Below are positions 21,872 to 32,756 of a DNA stretch of 64,000 nucleotides, piece after piece. The notes beneath the pieces were generated by a model. It was not told the DNA's origin. It ran no database searches and was given only the letters and a program-made list of their open reading frames with translations. The DNA comes from Litoditis marina (lineage: Eukaryota; Nematoda; Chromadorea; Rhabditida; Rhabditidae), in the NCBI GenBank assembly GCA_964036275.1, contig OZ038436.1:62001-126000 (forward strand). The letters are read 5' to 3'. Positions within the stretch are counted from its first letter, which is position 1. Each line of letters opens with the position of its first letter. A program made the position numbers and the translations under genes.

Positions 21872-24800
21872 GTACGTGGCAGGGTTAATTGTAATTAAAA
21901 AAGAACGAGTCGATAATAAAACCTGAAGGAACTTTTTTGATATGCAGTATTATGTTTTCATTTTAGATTAAATTATGTAGGAAAGTAGTCAGAATCCTTA
22001 ACAAAAAGTAGACAGAAACAATTCAGGGTGAATTCTCAATCCAACCGTATTCCAATTACCTAGGTAACCGGTGAAAAACCTATAGTGCGCAATTTTTCGG
22101 TTATGTAGAAAACTGAAAGCCGGTTCTTCTTTTATGTAGCCCAAAACTATGTTTTCACAGTTTTTTTGAACGACAACCAGATTTAAGTTTCAAAAAAAAC
22201 TAAGGTAGTCTAAAAACAGATAAAAGGGAGAAAATGAAAATTGAAAGAAAAACTGAGCACGAGGAAACTGAAAAAATGGTAGTTCAACAGTATTTCTCTC
22301 GTATAAGATGGTCAGGGGAGTCTGTGTCCGCAAATATGGGAACGATTAGAATGCGCTCGAACGAGAGAAAGGTTGCAGATTTTGTTCACCTTCATGTTTC
22401 AAACACCTTTTATAGGAAGCTAGTCAGCCTAACAAACTGATATCATGATTTTTACGGTGGTTCAGTTAGTGTTTCCATTGAAGATGCAATAAACCTAGTT
22501 AAAGGGTAATATTACAATAACAAAGAAAGATGATACAAGTTTATGTAGACAAGTAGGCGTCTGGCGATCGAGTCGGTAGAAAAACTGATGAGTAGTCGTG
22601 TCTTCTTTCTACGTGGACTTGTTCACGTCGCATTCCAAGCGACAATTATCAGAATTATATACTTTCATGATTATATCTTATTTATTTATTTATTTATTCT
22701 ACACAAAATGTGCGACGGGACAAATTGGAAAATATCTCGCTTCCTTTTTTCAGAAAATCGGTTTACGTAATAACACCGATAGGAACGTTGCGTACGAGAA
22801 GCCCGCTCATGCGGTCCGCCATATATAGGGTTCGATTACTTCGAACCGAGCTTTTTTTCTTTTTTTTGTAGTTTGATCTCATGACGTTTCGGTGAAATCA
22901 TGTAACATTCGCCATGAACCGAGAACAGTACATATTTACATATTTATTTATTGTTTCACTTCGCGTCGTTTCGAGGCGGTGATCATCATACATATCACAT
23001 TATCGTCAGAACGTCTTCTTGTACAACAGACTACAAACAACTCAACTATATTTACACTCGAAAGACACCGCCACCAGCTGGAAGCGAACCCGGGCGGCGT
23101 AGCAATCCCCACAAAAGCTCATGAGATAACCTCATGAGCTATTAGCACGAGTTTCTCATGAGATTCTATGGATTGCTATACTACAACATTGAGAGTTCAC
23201 GAGTAGCTCATGAGGTGTCTCATGAGAAACCCATATAAACTTCTCATGAGGTTGGACGGTTTGCTACGCCGCCGGATAATGTGGAGCGACAGCCGAACTC
23301 TAGCCACTTGACCACTCGGTCCGAAAAGTTTGGTCCTGGAATACCGGATAGTTGCCCATTTTGTTCTCCTCGTTCATTCGGTCACGTGTTCACGTGTTCA
23401 CGTTTGCACGTGTTCACGTAATCGCGTGAGCTGTCCTTTTACCGTTTCCACGAAAGTCGAAAATAGCTAGACAGAGCCCATTTTTATGCTATTCTTCGCA
23501 TGATTTGGTTCGTTATCTGGGCTTCTCTGATAGAGGCGATAGAGGCTAAGACACAATGTCTGCAGTCAGAGGTAGTTTCTCTCTCTATTTCTCTCTTTCT
23601 TTAAATCTGTCTTTTCTTTTTTCCCCTCTCTTTTTCTATTTCTCGTCTTTCTTTCTCTATCTGTCTCTCTTTCTCTCTCTTTCTCGGTGTGCTGCCCTAG
23701 TGTCGTTACCTATTCCCCTCTATGGATCTACAGCAGAAGTAATGAGTGTTTCAGGTCGCACAGTTTTCCAGGGTGGTGTCTCTCTTACTCTCTCTTTCTT
23801 TTTTTCTCTCTTTCCCTCTCTCTCTCTCTCTCCTCTGATTATCGATTACCCTAATTACCCCAATTAAGTCTCCACTACAAATCGAAGACCACTTTTCCCA
23901 CATGAATCTGAATATTCTCTACGAGGAAAAGTACAAGAGTCTCCTGCCAATTATCGATTGTTATCTGGGATTAAAGTTCAAGACTACAAACTACAATATC
24001 CTCCCCAGCCCAGACGGGACCATTCAACCTGTCTGCAATAATACACAGGTGGGTTTCTTTGGTTATAGTCAGTGCCAAATTTACCGTGTCCAAAGTACGT
24101 ATGCTAGAACATTCCAGCACGTTCGTCCCATCCTGCGTCTCTAGCTCTACCTCGCTATTTTTTGTCTCTCACATCCCGACGGGATGTAAGAGCAGAGAAA
24201 TAGCGTATGTTTGAGGAGACGCAGGATGGGATGAAAGTGCCGGGATCTTCTATCGTACGTACTCTGGGAGACCCGAACTCAGCACAAATGTTTGGCGAGA
24301 GCCGATGCTAACCATTACACCAGCGTGGCGCAATTTAAAGAGTCGGCGATATATGTTCGTACACAGCGTACATTGAGATATACAGTATACCTCGACCCTT
24401 CCGTTGGCGACGACTATGTGTTTCATTCTACTATGTCCATGGTCATAGAAGAGACCAAGTTAAAGTTGTAGTTTGGTCATTTACATCAGTATTGCACAAT
24501 ATCGCTGAGAAAGTATCAAACTACTCACGCAACAGAATGACATACTTAGACAATTCCCAGCCAATTGGGCAGCCACTTTCATAGCGGCATCTACGAGAGA
24601 GTGTGCAGGTCGAAGAGACGCAGACAGTCTACCACCTCATTTACCTGCCTACTCTCTCGCTTTTGTAGATGGCCAATCGCAGAGAATTGGCGCCAATGGT
24701 TTCGCGTAGTGCATTGTTCTTGATTGGCTTGCCAGACGTTTAGCAGAAGTTTGGTAGGTAGAAATGCTAGGACACAAATATCGACTTTCACAATTCAAAA

Positions 24801-27800
24801 GCTTACCATACGTGATTCGTTTTCTTAATGAGTATGTAAACGTTAAGATGAAAAAAACACTCTTTGTTTCCAATATATTTTTCAGTTTGTCCGAAACACG
24901 AAAATAATTGGCAAAGTCAATGTGATGATCACAATTTCTTCGCTGAACGACATACAACTGGTATGTTTCTATTTCATATTATTAATTTTTTTGTTGAATA
25001 CAGCAATCTGTCGTATCTGGTATTAATGGTCAATAACCATAGCTTTTCTTGGGCAATTGCACAACAATTCCAGAGAAAAATTATCATCTAGCTCTCAAAC
25101 TGCATCAAAAACTGATGTTAGGAGAGAATTCAGTAGAATTCAAAGTAATAATCTTACAAAATTTTGGCGGAGTACTCTGAGGAAACTTGTATTTATTTAT
25201 GTTTTTTATGTTTGTTTCTTTACGGAATAGGTGCGGTTTGTGTTACAAATTTGAACCAGAGGCGAAATATCGGTAGCTTGAAAGTCATTCGAATGTTGCG
25301 GCAGTTTGTTAAATAAGGGTGGAAAACTAACCAGTAGTCTGGCCACATTTTTCTTTGCAACTATTTGCATTCAGATGGAAGAGCACTGTGATGTTTCTGC
25401 GAATATTCTTCATTTAAAAATATCCGATTCTTTTCGACTTGGACATATTCTAACCCCGCGAAGCGACCTTATAGTTCCGATAGAGAGAGAAAATGGTGGG
25501 TTTTTGTCAGTGCACCCATCGCGCACAATCAACTTTTATTTTTTTCAATCGAACTTTTATTTTTTTCAAAAACAAATGTTTAGTTTGCGTTTTTTGCGCG
25601 ACGTCGGCTTGCGGACTCTGCCTGGCGACACGCCAAAGCACACGAGAAAAACTTATTTCAGCTCGGTCGTTACGTCAAAGAAGAGCTTTTTATTGTTCTT
25701 TTAATTATTATGTGTTCAATATCGTTTCACAATAATGAGTAGTGTTCAGGTGTGAGGGGGCTGTGTTGCTTTCTGCATCCCACCTTTCCACCTAGCTTGG
25801 GTGTTCGGAGACGTCTAAAAATTTGATTATAAATAGATAGTATTAACATTATTTCCATTGGTTTTCAATGAGCGTAAACATTCTGGGTGCATCGGGTCTG
25901 TACTCGTCATCAATATTCACATAGGCTAGATCGTAGGAGCAACTGCATACATAACGTTATTTCATGGTTTTTCATGAAAACACGAGAAATTTCGTTATTG
26001 GAGAGAAGAAAGGAGTTTGCAGAGCTTTCTCAGGCCGTTTGGACAGTTCCACAGGAATATGCTTATTATCATTATGTATCATTTAGTGAAGTAACTATTA
26101 AAAAGGCTATTCTGGCCTTTTGTTGCGCCGCCAGATGACCTGAAGCAGATAGTTCGAGGTCAGCACCTTATTAGTTTTGTAATATAGCTATTAGGTGATG
26201 TTTAATTTTTTGTCCTCACTTCTCCCCGTTTTTCTCTCTTGATCTTTATCACTTTCTTCATTTTCAATTGGTTATCTTATGAGTGTTTCTGTTTTCAGCA
26301 GCAAATATTCGTTACGGGCGTAGAAGCACTCCATGACTTATTGGCTGGTTGCCGCTTGCCGTTCGTCGTTATAATGGAGCGACACTGCCGCACCACGTCG
26401 GTTTCCTCTTCTAGTCTCAGGTTATATTCAAAAAAAATTGAAGAATACATATAAAAATTAAATAATATCACCCTACTTCGAAACGAAAGTTCAGACTGCC
26501 TAATTGCAGTACAACTCACACACGAGAAACTGCAGTTCTCTATTCAGTATGATTAGTACCCCAGTTGTAAAACTTTCGGTTTTAAAAAAATCTGTGCACA
26601 ACTGTCGCCCAATATTGATGCACCAGTAAAATACGACTAATGTCTGAAAGGGAGCCCGTTTTTCACTGAAATAGGAAATAGCTAAAGTTTTCCAATGTAG
26701 GTTTCAAAGTTTTTTCCCACTTTCTTAACAGTAGGTAGCTGACAACTTGGACACTACAATTCAAATTATTGTGGTGCGAAGGTCGTGATCGTGGTGAATT
26801 CACTGGAGAACCGGGTTCTTCCCGAACCAAACCGCGAACCGGTCACTGGAGAACCGAACCAACTGAACCGAACCGATTTTTGAACCGACCGGTTCTCCAG
26901 TGAATGCTTCGAACCGAACTGACATTAATCATGAGTTAAACAAGCAAGTCGTAGACAAGGTAAAATGACTCTATCCCGGTTCGGTTCGAAGCATTCACTG
27001 GAGAACCGGTCGGTTAAAAAGTCGGTTCGGTCAGTTCGGTTCGGTTCTCCAGTGACTGGTTCGCGATTCGGTTCGGGAAGGACCTGGTTCTCCAGTGAAT
27101 TGGCCCGTGATCGTAGCGTTGGTGATTATGAGAAAAGAGTATAAAGATGTGCTCTTCACATCCATTAGTATTGTTATCGAATAATTAAATTGGATATAGC
27201 AAACTTTGCTATATAGCCATGGTCGCAGTTCTGTGACACGAGAAATTTGGATATTCATGACAAATATTGAATTTTTTTAATCGAAAACCGGGTACTTTCT
27301 CGAAGAATAGTGGGACGGCTGGACCAAGTAAAATGCGACAATAAATTATAGAGTATTCGTCGAGTATTCGGGTACCACTACTGAGGATTGTTGATATAGT
27401 TCGTAGATAGAAGCTGAACCATAGACAATTCGAGAATTATGTGCTGTTGTCGTATATTTCCTGATTAATATCCTATTTCAGTATTCGCCATACAGCGAAT
27501 GTCGTTGCTTCTTCCCGCTGATGGCATTTTTCTCATCTTAGAAATCATAAGGCACACGGAGCTGCTCCGATGAAAAGGTGGGAAATGTGTATAGTTTATT
27601 AAAAAATTGAAGTGAAAATGAAATTATACATGTTTTGGTTATAATAATGTGAACTAAATTCCACGCTATTTGCGCTCCGTTCTATCGTGGTCAAGAAGTA
27701 ATTTAGTTTTCGCTTTACATATAGTTTTCATATAGTTTTCGCTTTACAAACTCTTACTCTTGACGTATATTTGTATTGGGCAGAAGCAAAAAATACCAGC

Positions 27801-30800
27801 CGATTTCTTTGTACACCAGACAGCTACCTCACCCTCTGGTTTATGATTGTATCCAGATAGTGTGAACGTTATACTATATTTATGAAGGTTACTTTCTCAC
27901 TATGGTTTTAACGAAAGGGGTTCAATAAAACGTTTCATTTGCACATTTTATGTTACGTCTTCTTGCAGGGTATAATCTCTCCAGTACGAATACGACACTT
28001 CACAATGATCGGACTCTGTCTCACTTTTTTAAATGATAATTTTCATTATTTGCATGTATATAAACTGATAAATGCAATCAACTTGCTTATGCTTTGTTAT
28101 TTCAATATTATTATTTTTGCTTCCAACGGAAGAACTGAGAACTTCATAAAACCATTACTGTCTCTGAAGAATAACAGACTATCTCGTATATGATCTCCAA
28201 AAAATGTGGTGACAGTGAACGCCGTTTTCTGTTCGCATTTTGACAACCAGAAAGTGAGGGAGGACGTATTAGGTTTTTTCTATTTTGGAAATTTTCCTAG
28301 ACGTTCATTAAAAGTATATTTGGGTTTGTAAGGAGTCGCTTTTTTGACATGATGTTAGCTATAGTTACTTGCCCCATACTCTTTCCGAATGGTATAGTCC
28401 ACATCATTCCTTCCGAGACTCTCACAGTAGACATTCGAACCTTCAAAGGACTGCTTTCTAATGTGGATTTCAGGTCTGTCTTAAATATGATGGACGAGTC
28501 GTATAATTGAGAATTGGATACTGTTATCCTTTTCGAATTTCGATTACATTCACGTAATTAAAGCGCATAATAGAAGTTGTGTAAGCCATCAGGAGAAGTC
28601 TCAGTAAGAATTGAAGGAACTATATAACCAGAATCTGATTGAATTTATTTTGATAAATTTCCTTGCTTAAGTTCCAAGGATACAGGTAGGTGTAATTTCA
28701 ATCAGCTGCTAAACAGACATGACCTGTGACCTGATGAATGCTGTACATGATGGCTAGTATTTATATAAATATGCCTCATTGGTCTCAACAACAGACTTAA
28801 TGTATTTACACAGCAGAAATTTTGACTTTACTGGTTTGAACCCTCTAGAAGAAATCTCGTTTGAACCTTCTAGAAGATCGACTTCTCAATTAAAATTGTT
28901 CCGTACGTAATGTGACGTGTGGCCGAAAGCGCAATCTAAACATTTCTCAGACAGATTCCTGCCAATTGGCATGCCAATTTTTACGTTAGGCTGCCAACTT
29001 CTGCCAATTTCGCATTTTTCGTGCGACGTCACCTAGCCGAAAATCAGTTTTTCAAGGCGACAAACATTGAAAAATGTACACAAATGTCCATATACGACAT
29101 TTTAAAGTCAATGGTTGGGGTATAAACCATACGAGATGAAACCAAACCGATTCCCTACCTAAAGCAAACCATACCGAAAGGGTGAATACATACCTACCTC
29201 GAAAAATACAGAGTACTCACTACTGACATGTATTTTCCACCGTTACTGTCTTGCATTCACCATATTCCGAACAAAAAACTGTTGAGAAGAACAGGTGAAT
29301 GCATATTCGGTGTTGATTAAGGAGGTCGGTAGGGTTTCACCCCCTCGGTATGGTTTGCTGTCGGTGGGGGTCGGTATGATTTTACCTCGGTATGGTTTGT
29401 TTATAGTCGACCTCCATGGGAAGATTTATTCACATATCATCATCAGATGGGAATAGTATTTTCATCCCATCAACACGTAAGAGACAAACCCTGTTTTCTA
29501 CCCTATTAATATTTAAAAAAGGATTTTTTTTCTGAAACTTTCCTCTGAGAAACCTCCTTGTGTACTGTTTCAGTCGTATTACTGCTTTTCTTTAGTTATT
29601 AAGTAGTTTTCAGCAGCTTTTTCCTTTAAAATTGAATTTTTGGATTACGGTATCTCTGCCAATTAGCGCTAACTCCTGCTAATTGGCGCCAATGTTTCTG
29701 AGTTCTTTTGAGAAAAAATAAAAGTTGCTCGGAAAAAAATAAAAGTTGATTGAAAAAAAATAAATGTTGATTGTGCGCGATGGGTGCACTGACAGGTTTT
29801 GATCGCTATACAAATGGCCTACATTTAAAATAGCCTAAATTCTGAATTGTTGAAGAATTTTCGCAAAACAGACAACTATTGGCTAGTTGAGCGAGGTGAG
29901 ATGAAGCGTAGTCATGGAAGAATTTTCCATTTCTATCTCCTCCGAACATATTTCAATGCTTCCAAGTCCCGTCGAGATACGACGGACGTGAAATAGCATG
30001 CAAAACGAGAGACGCAGGCTCGAATGGAGATCAATGGTAGCACACACGTCCTGTTGGTAGTCCTGAGCAGAGGTCCAATCCAATTTTATGCGGTCGAGCA
30101 GTCAGCGAATCGGTGTATCTTTGATCTACACACTCTCTCGCGCTTGCTGTTTTAGTCGCCGTTTTCCCCATAAAGACAGCAGAGAGTTCGCTTGATTGAG
30201 CGATGCCGGGCGAGCGGTCGTTGATTACTTGCCAGCAGTTGAGAGAGTGTGTAGATCAGTGATACGCAGACTGGGTGGCCCCTCCCCGAATCCGCCTTTG
30301 TATAGTGGATGGTACGGTGTCCACAACTGTTTGACAAATCCTATAGATAACCAGCCGCCGTGTTCAAATTCGGTTATTATTTTCTAGGTAAAATGAAAAC
30401 TGTACCCCTTCACTAGTCAATACTCTCATTCTGATTTCACAGGGAATTATAAAAATGCGTTCCACTTTTCATTCTAGTTTTTTTGTTTGTTCAGAAGAAG
30501 CATTGACTTTTTTCCCCGGAACCAAGACCGCAATTTGCATAGTCTTTCCACTCATAAATGGATTTCTAGATGGATTTCTGCCCGTTCTTGACTTGTTGTT
30601 GGCCGCTTGTGGACCGGTCAAATATTCCGCAGATGCCGCCATTTATAAATCATTGTCGAAACATTCAAGTAATCCTCAGGTACTTTGTACTTTCTTTGGC
30701 GGAGTTGTATAGCCCTCTGTCATTTAACCTAGCCGAAAAGTATAATAAACCTCTCAGGTTCAATGTAGCGGGTGAACTTGAGAAAACAATGTGTGTGTTA

Positions 30801-32163
30801 CGAAAATATAACCACATCGCTTCTTTAAAGACTTCAATTAAAATCCGCCGTAATACTTACAAAGTATATCTGCTGTTGCAACTTAAAAACTAGTTGACTT
30901 TTTCTTCTGAATTCTGAGCTTTCTAAATGCCACTTTTGGAGTAATCGTTCCATGTTTTTTAAAGATCTAGATATTCTATATGAAATATACCATTTTCTGT
31001 CCAGAACCCCTCTTCCATCGTTCCTTTCGTTGTGGGCTGTATTGTTGTGACCTGTACCGTACTTGCTGTGGCCGGATTAGTGATCAAAACAAGACAATCT
31101 CGGAGAAAATCCAGAAGTAGCGTCATCAAAAAGACGAATCTTCTCGCCCAGAGGACCCAGGAAGGAACGAAAGACGAGGTGATTTCAATGATTTTTGATC
31201 TGTGATCTTAGCACTCTTCCACAACACAAAGTAGCGGGTGATTATAGCATCGTTGTGGTTCAATTCGTGAACACAGCATTATTCATGAAACTGGGAATAA
31301 GGCATGATCAAACTACAAACATGACTGTGAACTACAATAAAACATGTGAAGTTATTGCCGAAAATCAATTTCCGTTGTTTTGCCTCAAGTTTTCTCTTTG
31401 ATGTAATGTAATTTCGTTCGGAAAGATAGCTCCGGCGAGATACAGAAATTTATAAATTTGGCACCGACTATAACATGTTTCACGTGACTATGCAATTAAC
31501 TTATTATACTAGAAGTAAATTGTATAGTTACGTAAAGTTAGCATTCTAATGAGGCATCGGCACTTCGTTTCTGAGTTCTGCTGTGTGTAACATGTTTCGC
31601 GTGACTGTGCGATTGACTAACATATAGTGAGTGCCAAATTTAAGAATTCTCTTGCAGGAATCGAACCTGCGAGCGAAAGATTTATAGCATAGCGCTAACC
31701 ACTGCGCTATTAGAGCACACAATCGTCAGGCTTTGGAATCGAAGACATGTGTCCGTACACAGCGGAAAGTGAGATATACAGTACCCTCCCATCTTTCCGT
31801 TGGCAACGACTATATAGTATACTTCAATTACAGATGGAGAACAGCGAACCGGAGTGGGCGATAGAGGAGGATGACGTGTGTTCTGCCAAACATCCAAACT
31901 TGTACAATCGAGTGGCGAAAGAGAGAGCAACTACTCTGAACAGTCCGGCTGCAAGTGCAGCTATGGCTCCCGATCCAAGTCCCCTCCCAAGTCCCGTTTC
32001 ATCTAGCCCCGCCCCCAGCAAATCGTTGCCCTATTCTCCCCCGTGGAATTTGACGGAGAAATCGCTCCGTGTTCACAACCCGACGTCAAAGTTCGAATTG
32101 TCCAAGAACGGAAGTCAAATCAAAGTGGGCTCCGCCTCCATTGCGGATCAGATCACTACGTGA
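21116..32163 (+). CDS. Unidentified single-pass membrane protein (provisional gene model)
   Basis: I do not recognise this protein. Candidate exons are 21116-21205, 21814-21871, 23701-23738, 23888-24048 (or 23869-24048), 24886-24960, 25375-25495, 27482-27577, 28359-28473, 30443-30679, 31009-31170 and 31834-32163. Most junctions are phase-compatible GT-AG. The gap between 28473 (phase 2) and 30443 (phase 0) needs at least one exon I cannot see, and exon 27482-27577 contains an in-frame TGA. The predicted product is a beta-rich ectodomain with a CNNTQ glycosylation sequon, one transmembrane helix near the C-terminus and a Ser/Pro-rich cytoplasmic tail of about 140 residues. The layout resembles the nucleoporin gp210 in outline only, and I could not confirm any gp210-specific block. 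The start codon is not identified. Confidence 0.5.
21332..21465 (-). repeat. MITE family A, copy 6
   Basis: A complete inverse copy from TATACTGTTAGTCAGTTAC to 'ttacttctagtata', with 'gaacacagcagaactcagaa' and 'cacgatgcctcattagaatg'. Confidence 0.85.
23070..23345 (-). repeat. tRNA-like SINE head split by a foldback MITE
   Basis: On the minus strand 'gaccgagtggtcaagtggct' (A-box-like) and 'cgggttcgcttccag' (B-box-like) are separated by the palindromic insert at 23095-23273. Without the insert, the two boxes would be about 45 bp apart, as in a tRNA head. Confidence 0.5.
23095..23273. repeat. Foldback MITE with GGCGGCGTAGCAA ends
   Basis: Ends GGCGGCGTAGCAA and TTGCTACGCCGCC are perfect inverses. 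The inside is built from 'ctcatgag' palindromes (at least seven). A possibly related end ('gggattgctacgccgg') lies at 5660. Confidence 0.85.
23375..23435. repeat. Short tandem array of TTCACGTG motifs
   Basis: CACGTG or near matches occur five times in about 50 bp ('cacgtgttcacgtgttcacg', then 'gcacgtgttcacgtaa'). CACGTG is the E-box core, but this looks like a micro-duplication and no function is shown. Confidence 0.6.
23576..23838. repeat. CT-rich tracts flanking a candidate exon
   Basis: Two tracts (about 23576-23685 and 23778-23836) flank the short candidate exon 23701-23738, giving it a strong polypyrimidine tract. Confidence 0.8.
23701..25495 (+). CDS. Middle gene: ectodomain exons
   Basis: Exon 23701-23738 reads SVVTYSPLWIYSR. 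Exon 23888-24048 contains HMNLNILYEEKYKSLLPIID and ends PVCNNTQ, an N-glycosylation sequon. Exon 24886-24960 reads KIIGKVNVMITISSLNDIQL near its end. Exon 25375-25495 begins MEEHCDVSANILHLKISDSF and ends VPIEREN. All join in frame (phases 1, 0, 0, 1). Alternating hydrophobic residues suggest beta-sandwich folds. An alternative acceptor at 23869 would extend the second exon but would not fit the phase of 23738. Confidence 0.5.
24097..24266. repeat. Foldback MITE family G, copy 1
   Basis: Left arm 'acgtatgctagaacattcca' against right arm 'gggatcttctatcgtacgta'; inner arms 'cccatcctgcgtctc' and 'gagacgcaggatggga'. The second copy is at 37223-37380. Confidence 0.8.
24269..24425 (-). repeat. tRNA-derived SINE, copy 1
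   Basis: The minus strand reads 'gctggtgtaatggttagcat' (A-box-like) then 'gagttcgggtctccc' (B-box-like). The neighbouring body 'tgagatatacagta' ... 'ttccgttggcgacgactat' is shared with 31645-31815. Confidence 0.55.
24545..24705. repeat. Short foldback relative of family D, copy 1
   Basis: Arms 'cagccaattgggcagcc' and 'ggccaatcgcagagaattgg' face each other, with an inner pair 'gagagagtgtgcaggtc' / 'acctgcctactctctcgc'. The same inner pair occurs at 47353-47424. Confidence 0.7.
26299..26420 (+). CDS. Unplaced candidate exon in the middle gene
   Basis: A strong acceptor ('tttctgttttcag') and donor (CTCAG|gttata) enclose one open frame that starts QQIFVTGVEALHDLLAGCRL and ends TTSVSSSSLR. It would need phase 0 in and gives phase 2 out, which does not fit either neighbour (25495 phase 1, 27482 phase 1). 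It may be an alternative exon, part of an unseen neighbour pair, or spurious. Confidence 0.25.
26791..27112. repeat. 320-bp foldback element (CACTGGAGAACC family)
   Basis: The left arm from 'gaattcactggagaaccggg' and the right arm ending 'ctggttctccagtgaattgg' are inverse over about 135 bp each. The arms repeat 'ggttctccagtga', 'gaaccgaac' and 'cggttcggttcgaagcattc'. The loop is about 50 bp. Confidence 0.88.
27482..28473 (+). CDS. Middle gene: candidate exons including one with an in-frame TGA
   Basis: Exon 27482-27577 (after 'cctatttcag', ending AAAAG|gtggga) reads FAIQRMSLLLPADGIFLILE and ends HTELLR, then TGA at 27571, two codons before the donor. Only this frame is open. Exon 28359-28473 (after 'gacatgatgttag', ending TTCAG|gtctgt) reads IVTCPILFPNGIVHIIPSET, then LTVDIRTFKGLLSNVDFR. 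The outgoing phase of the first matches the incoming phase of the second, and its incoming phase matches 25495. The second exon looks convincingly coding. Confidence 0.42.
28946..29702. mobile_element. 757-bp TIR element family D, copy 2
   Basis: Same orientation and almost the same sequence as 10079-10836, from CTCAGACAGATTCC to GCCAATGTTTCTGAG. A few substitutions and a short indel in the A-rich stretch near 29510 distinguish them. This implies recent transposition or gene conversion. Confidence 0.88.
30112..30275. repeat. Foldback element with GATCTACACACTCTCTC arms
   Basis: 'gatctacacactctctcgcg' at the left is inverse to 'gagagagtgtgtagatca' at the right, with inner 'gagtgagcg'-type matches. 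The GAGAGAGTGTG core recurs near 24600, 47353 and 63733. Confidence 0.7.
30443..32163 (+). CDS. Middle gene: juxtamembrane, transmembrane and cytoplasmic tail exons
   Basis: Exon 30443-30679 (alternative acceptor at 30495) reads SEEALTFFPGTKTAICIVFP and ends SLSKHSSNPQ. Exon 31009-31170 encodes the helix IVPFVVGCIVVTCTVLAVAG followed by a basic stop-transfer stretch KTRQSRRKSR, which predicts an extracellular N-terminus. Exon 31834-32163 encodes the tail: acidic EWAIEEDD, then a Ser/Pro-rich part (PDPSPLPSPVSSSPAPSK, YSPPW), ending IADQITT and TGA. All three exons are in phase 0. The Ser-Pro sites suggest phosphorylation, but no known docking motif is obvious. Confidence 0.65.
31505..31626 (+). 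repeat. MITE family A, copy 7
   Basis: From TATACTAGAAGTAAATTG through 'gaggcatcggcacttcg' to 'gattgactaacatata'. A partial second end ('catgtttcacgtgactatgc') lies just to its left at 31473-31495. Confidence 0.8.
31645..31815 (-). repeat. tRNA-derived SINE, copy 2
   Basis: The minus strand reads 'taatagcgcagtggttagcg' (clear A box) and 'gcaggttcgattcctgca' (perfect B box in a T-arm hairpin). The acceptor and anticodon stems do not pair well, so it is not called a functional tRNA gene. The adjoining body matches copy 1 at 24320-24425. It lies in the last intron of the middle gene. Confidence 0.6.
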
Positions 32164-32756
32164 GAAGAAGATGTCCTGAGTCGAACCACGTCATCTTGTA
32201 TTCGAAAACAATATATGTAGATAATTATGTATTTGTGTACGCATTTGGTTGTATAAATATGAAGGCAGTTATTCATTTTAAAGTTACTGATTTTACCTGA
32301 AGAACCTTGCACAAGTGTGGGAACTGGCCAAATTTGTCAGAGCATGCAGCAAAAAGAGATCGATCCTTGACAACCATCATCGAATCTTCGGTTATGTCGA
32401 ACATACTCGAAAACTAGAGAATTATATTCGTCAGTTAATGTTTATTTAGCAATCAGAATGACATGAAGTTGGAAGAGGGAAGTTTCGACATGCTCTGTTT
32501 CTATTTCAGTTCCGTCCAGCTTTCACTAGATTCTACTACGTAATGTATGACTACTAAATTATATCCAAGTCACGTTATAACAACGTTAGGTTTTAATTTT
32601 CTACGCTCATCCACATATTTTCTACGCAATTCAATTTCAATCTTTCAATTGCATTTTTTCTCATGATCGTGATGAATTTTTTGTCCATTACTTGGTGATC
32701 TCATACCGTCCTCATTTGTTCCTGATTCATATATGGATGAACGAATCATTATTAAA
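32164..32756. other. 3' flank of the middle gene
   Basis: AT-rich, no exon seen. No clear AATAAA close to the stop codon. Confidence 0.5.

Noticed and set aside
31648..31722. Functional tRNA gene on the minus strand
   Set aside because: A and B boxes are good, but the acceptor and anticodon stems do not pair, and the downstream body is shared with 24320-24425, so it is a SINE.
21116..32163. Assignment of the middle gene to nucleoporin gp210
   Set aside because: The layout (beta-rich ectodomain, C-terminal helix, Ser/Pro tail) is similar, but I could not align any diagnostic block; kept only as a hypothesis.
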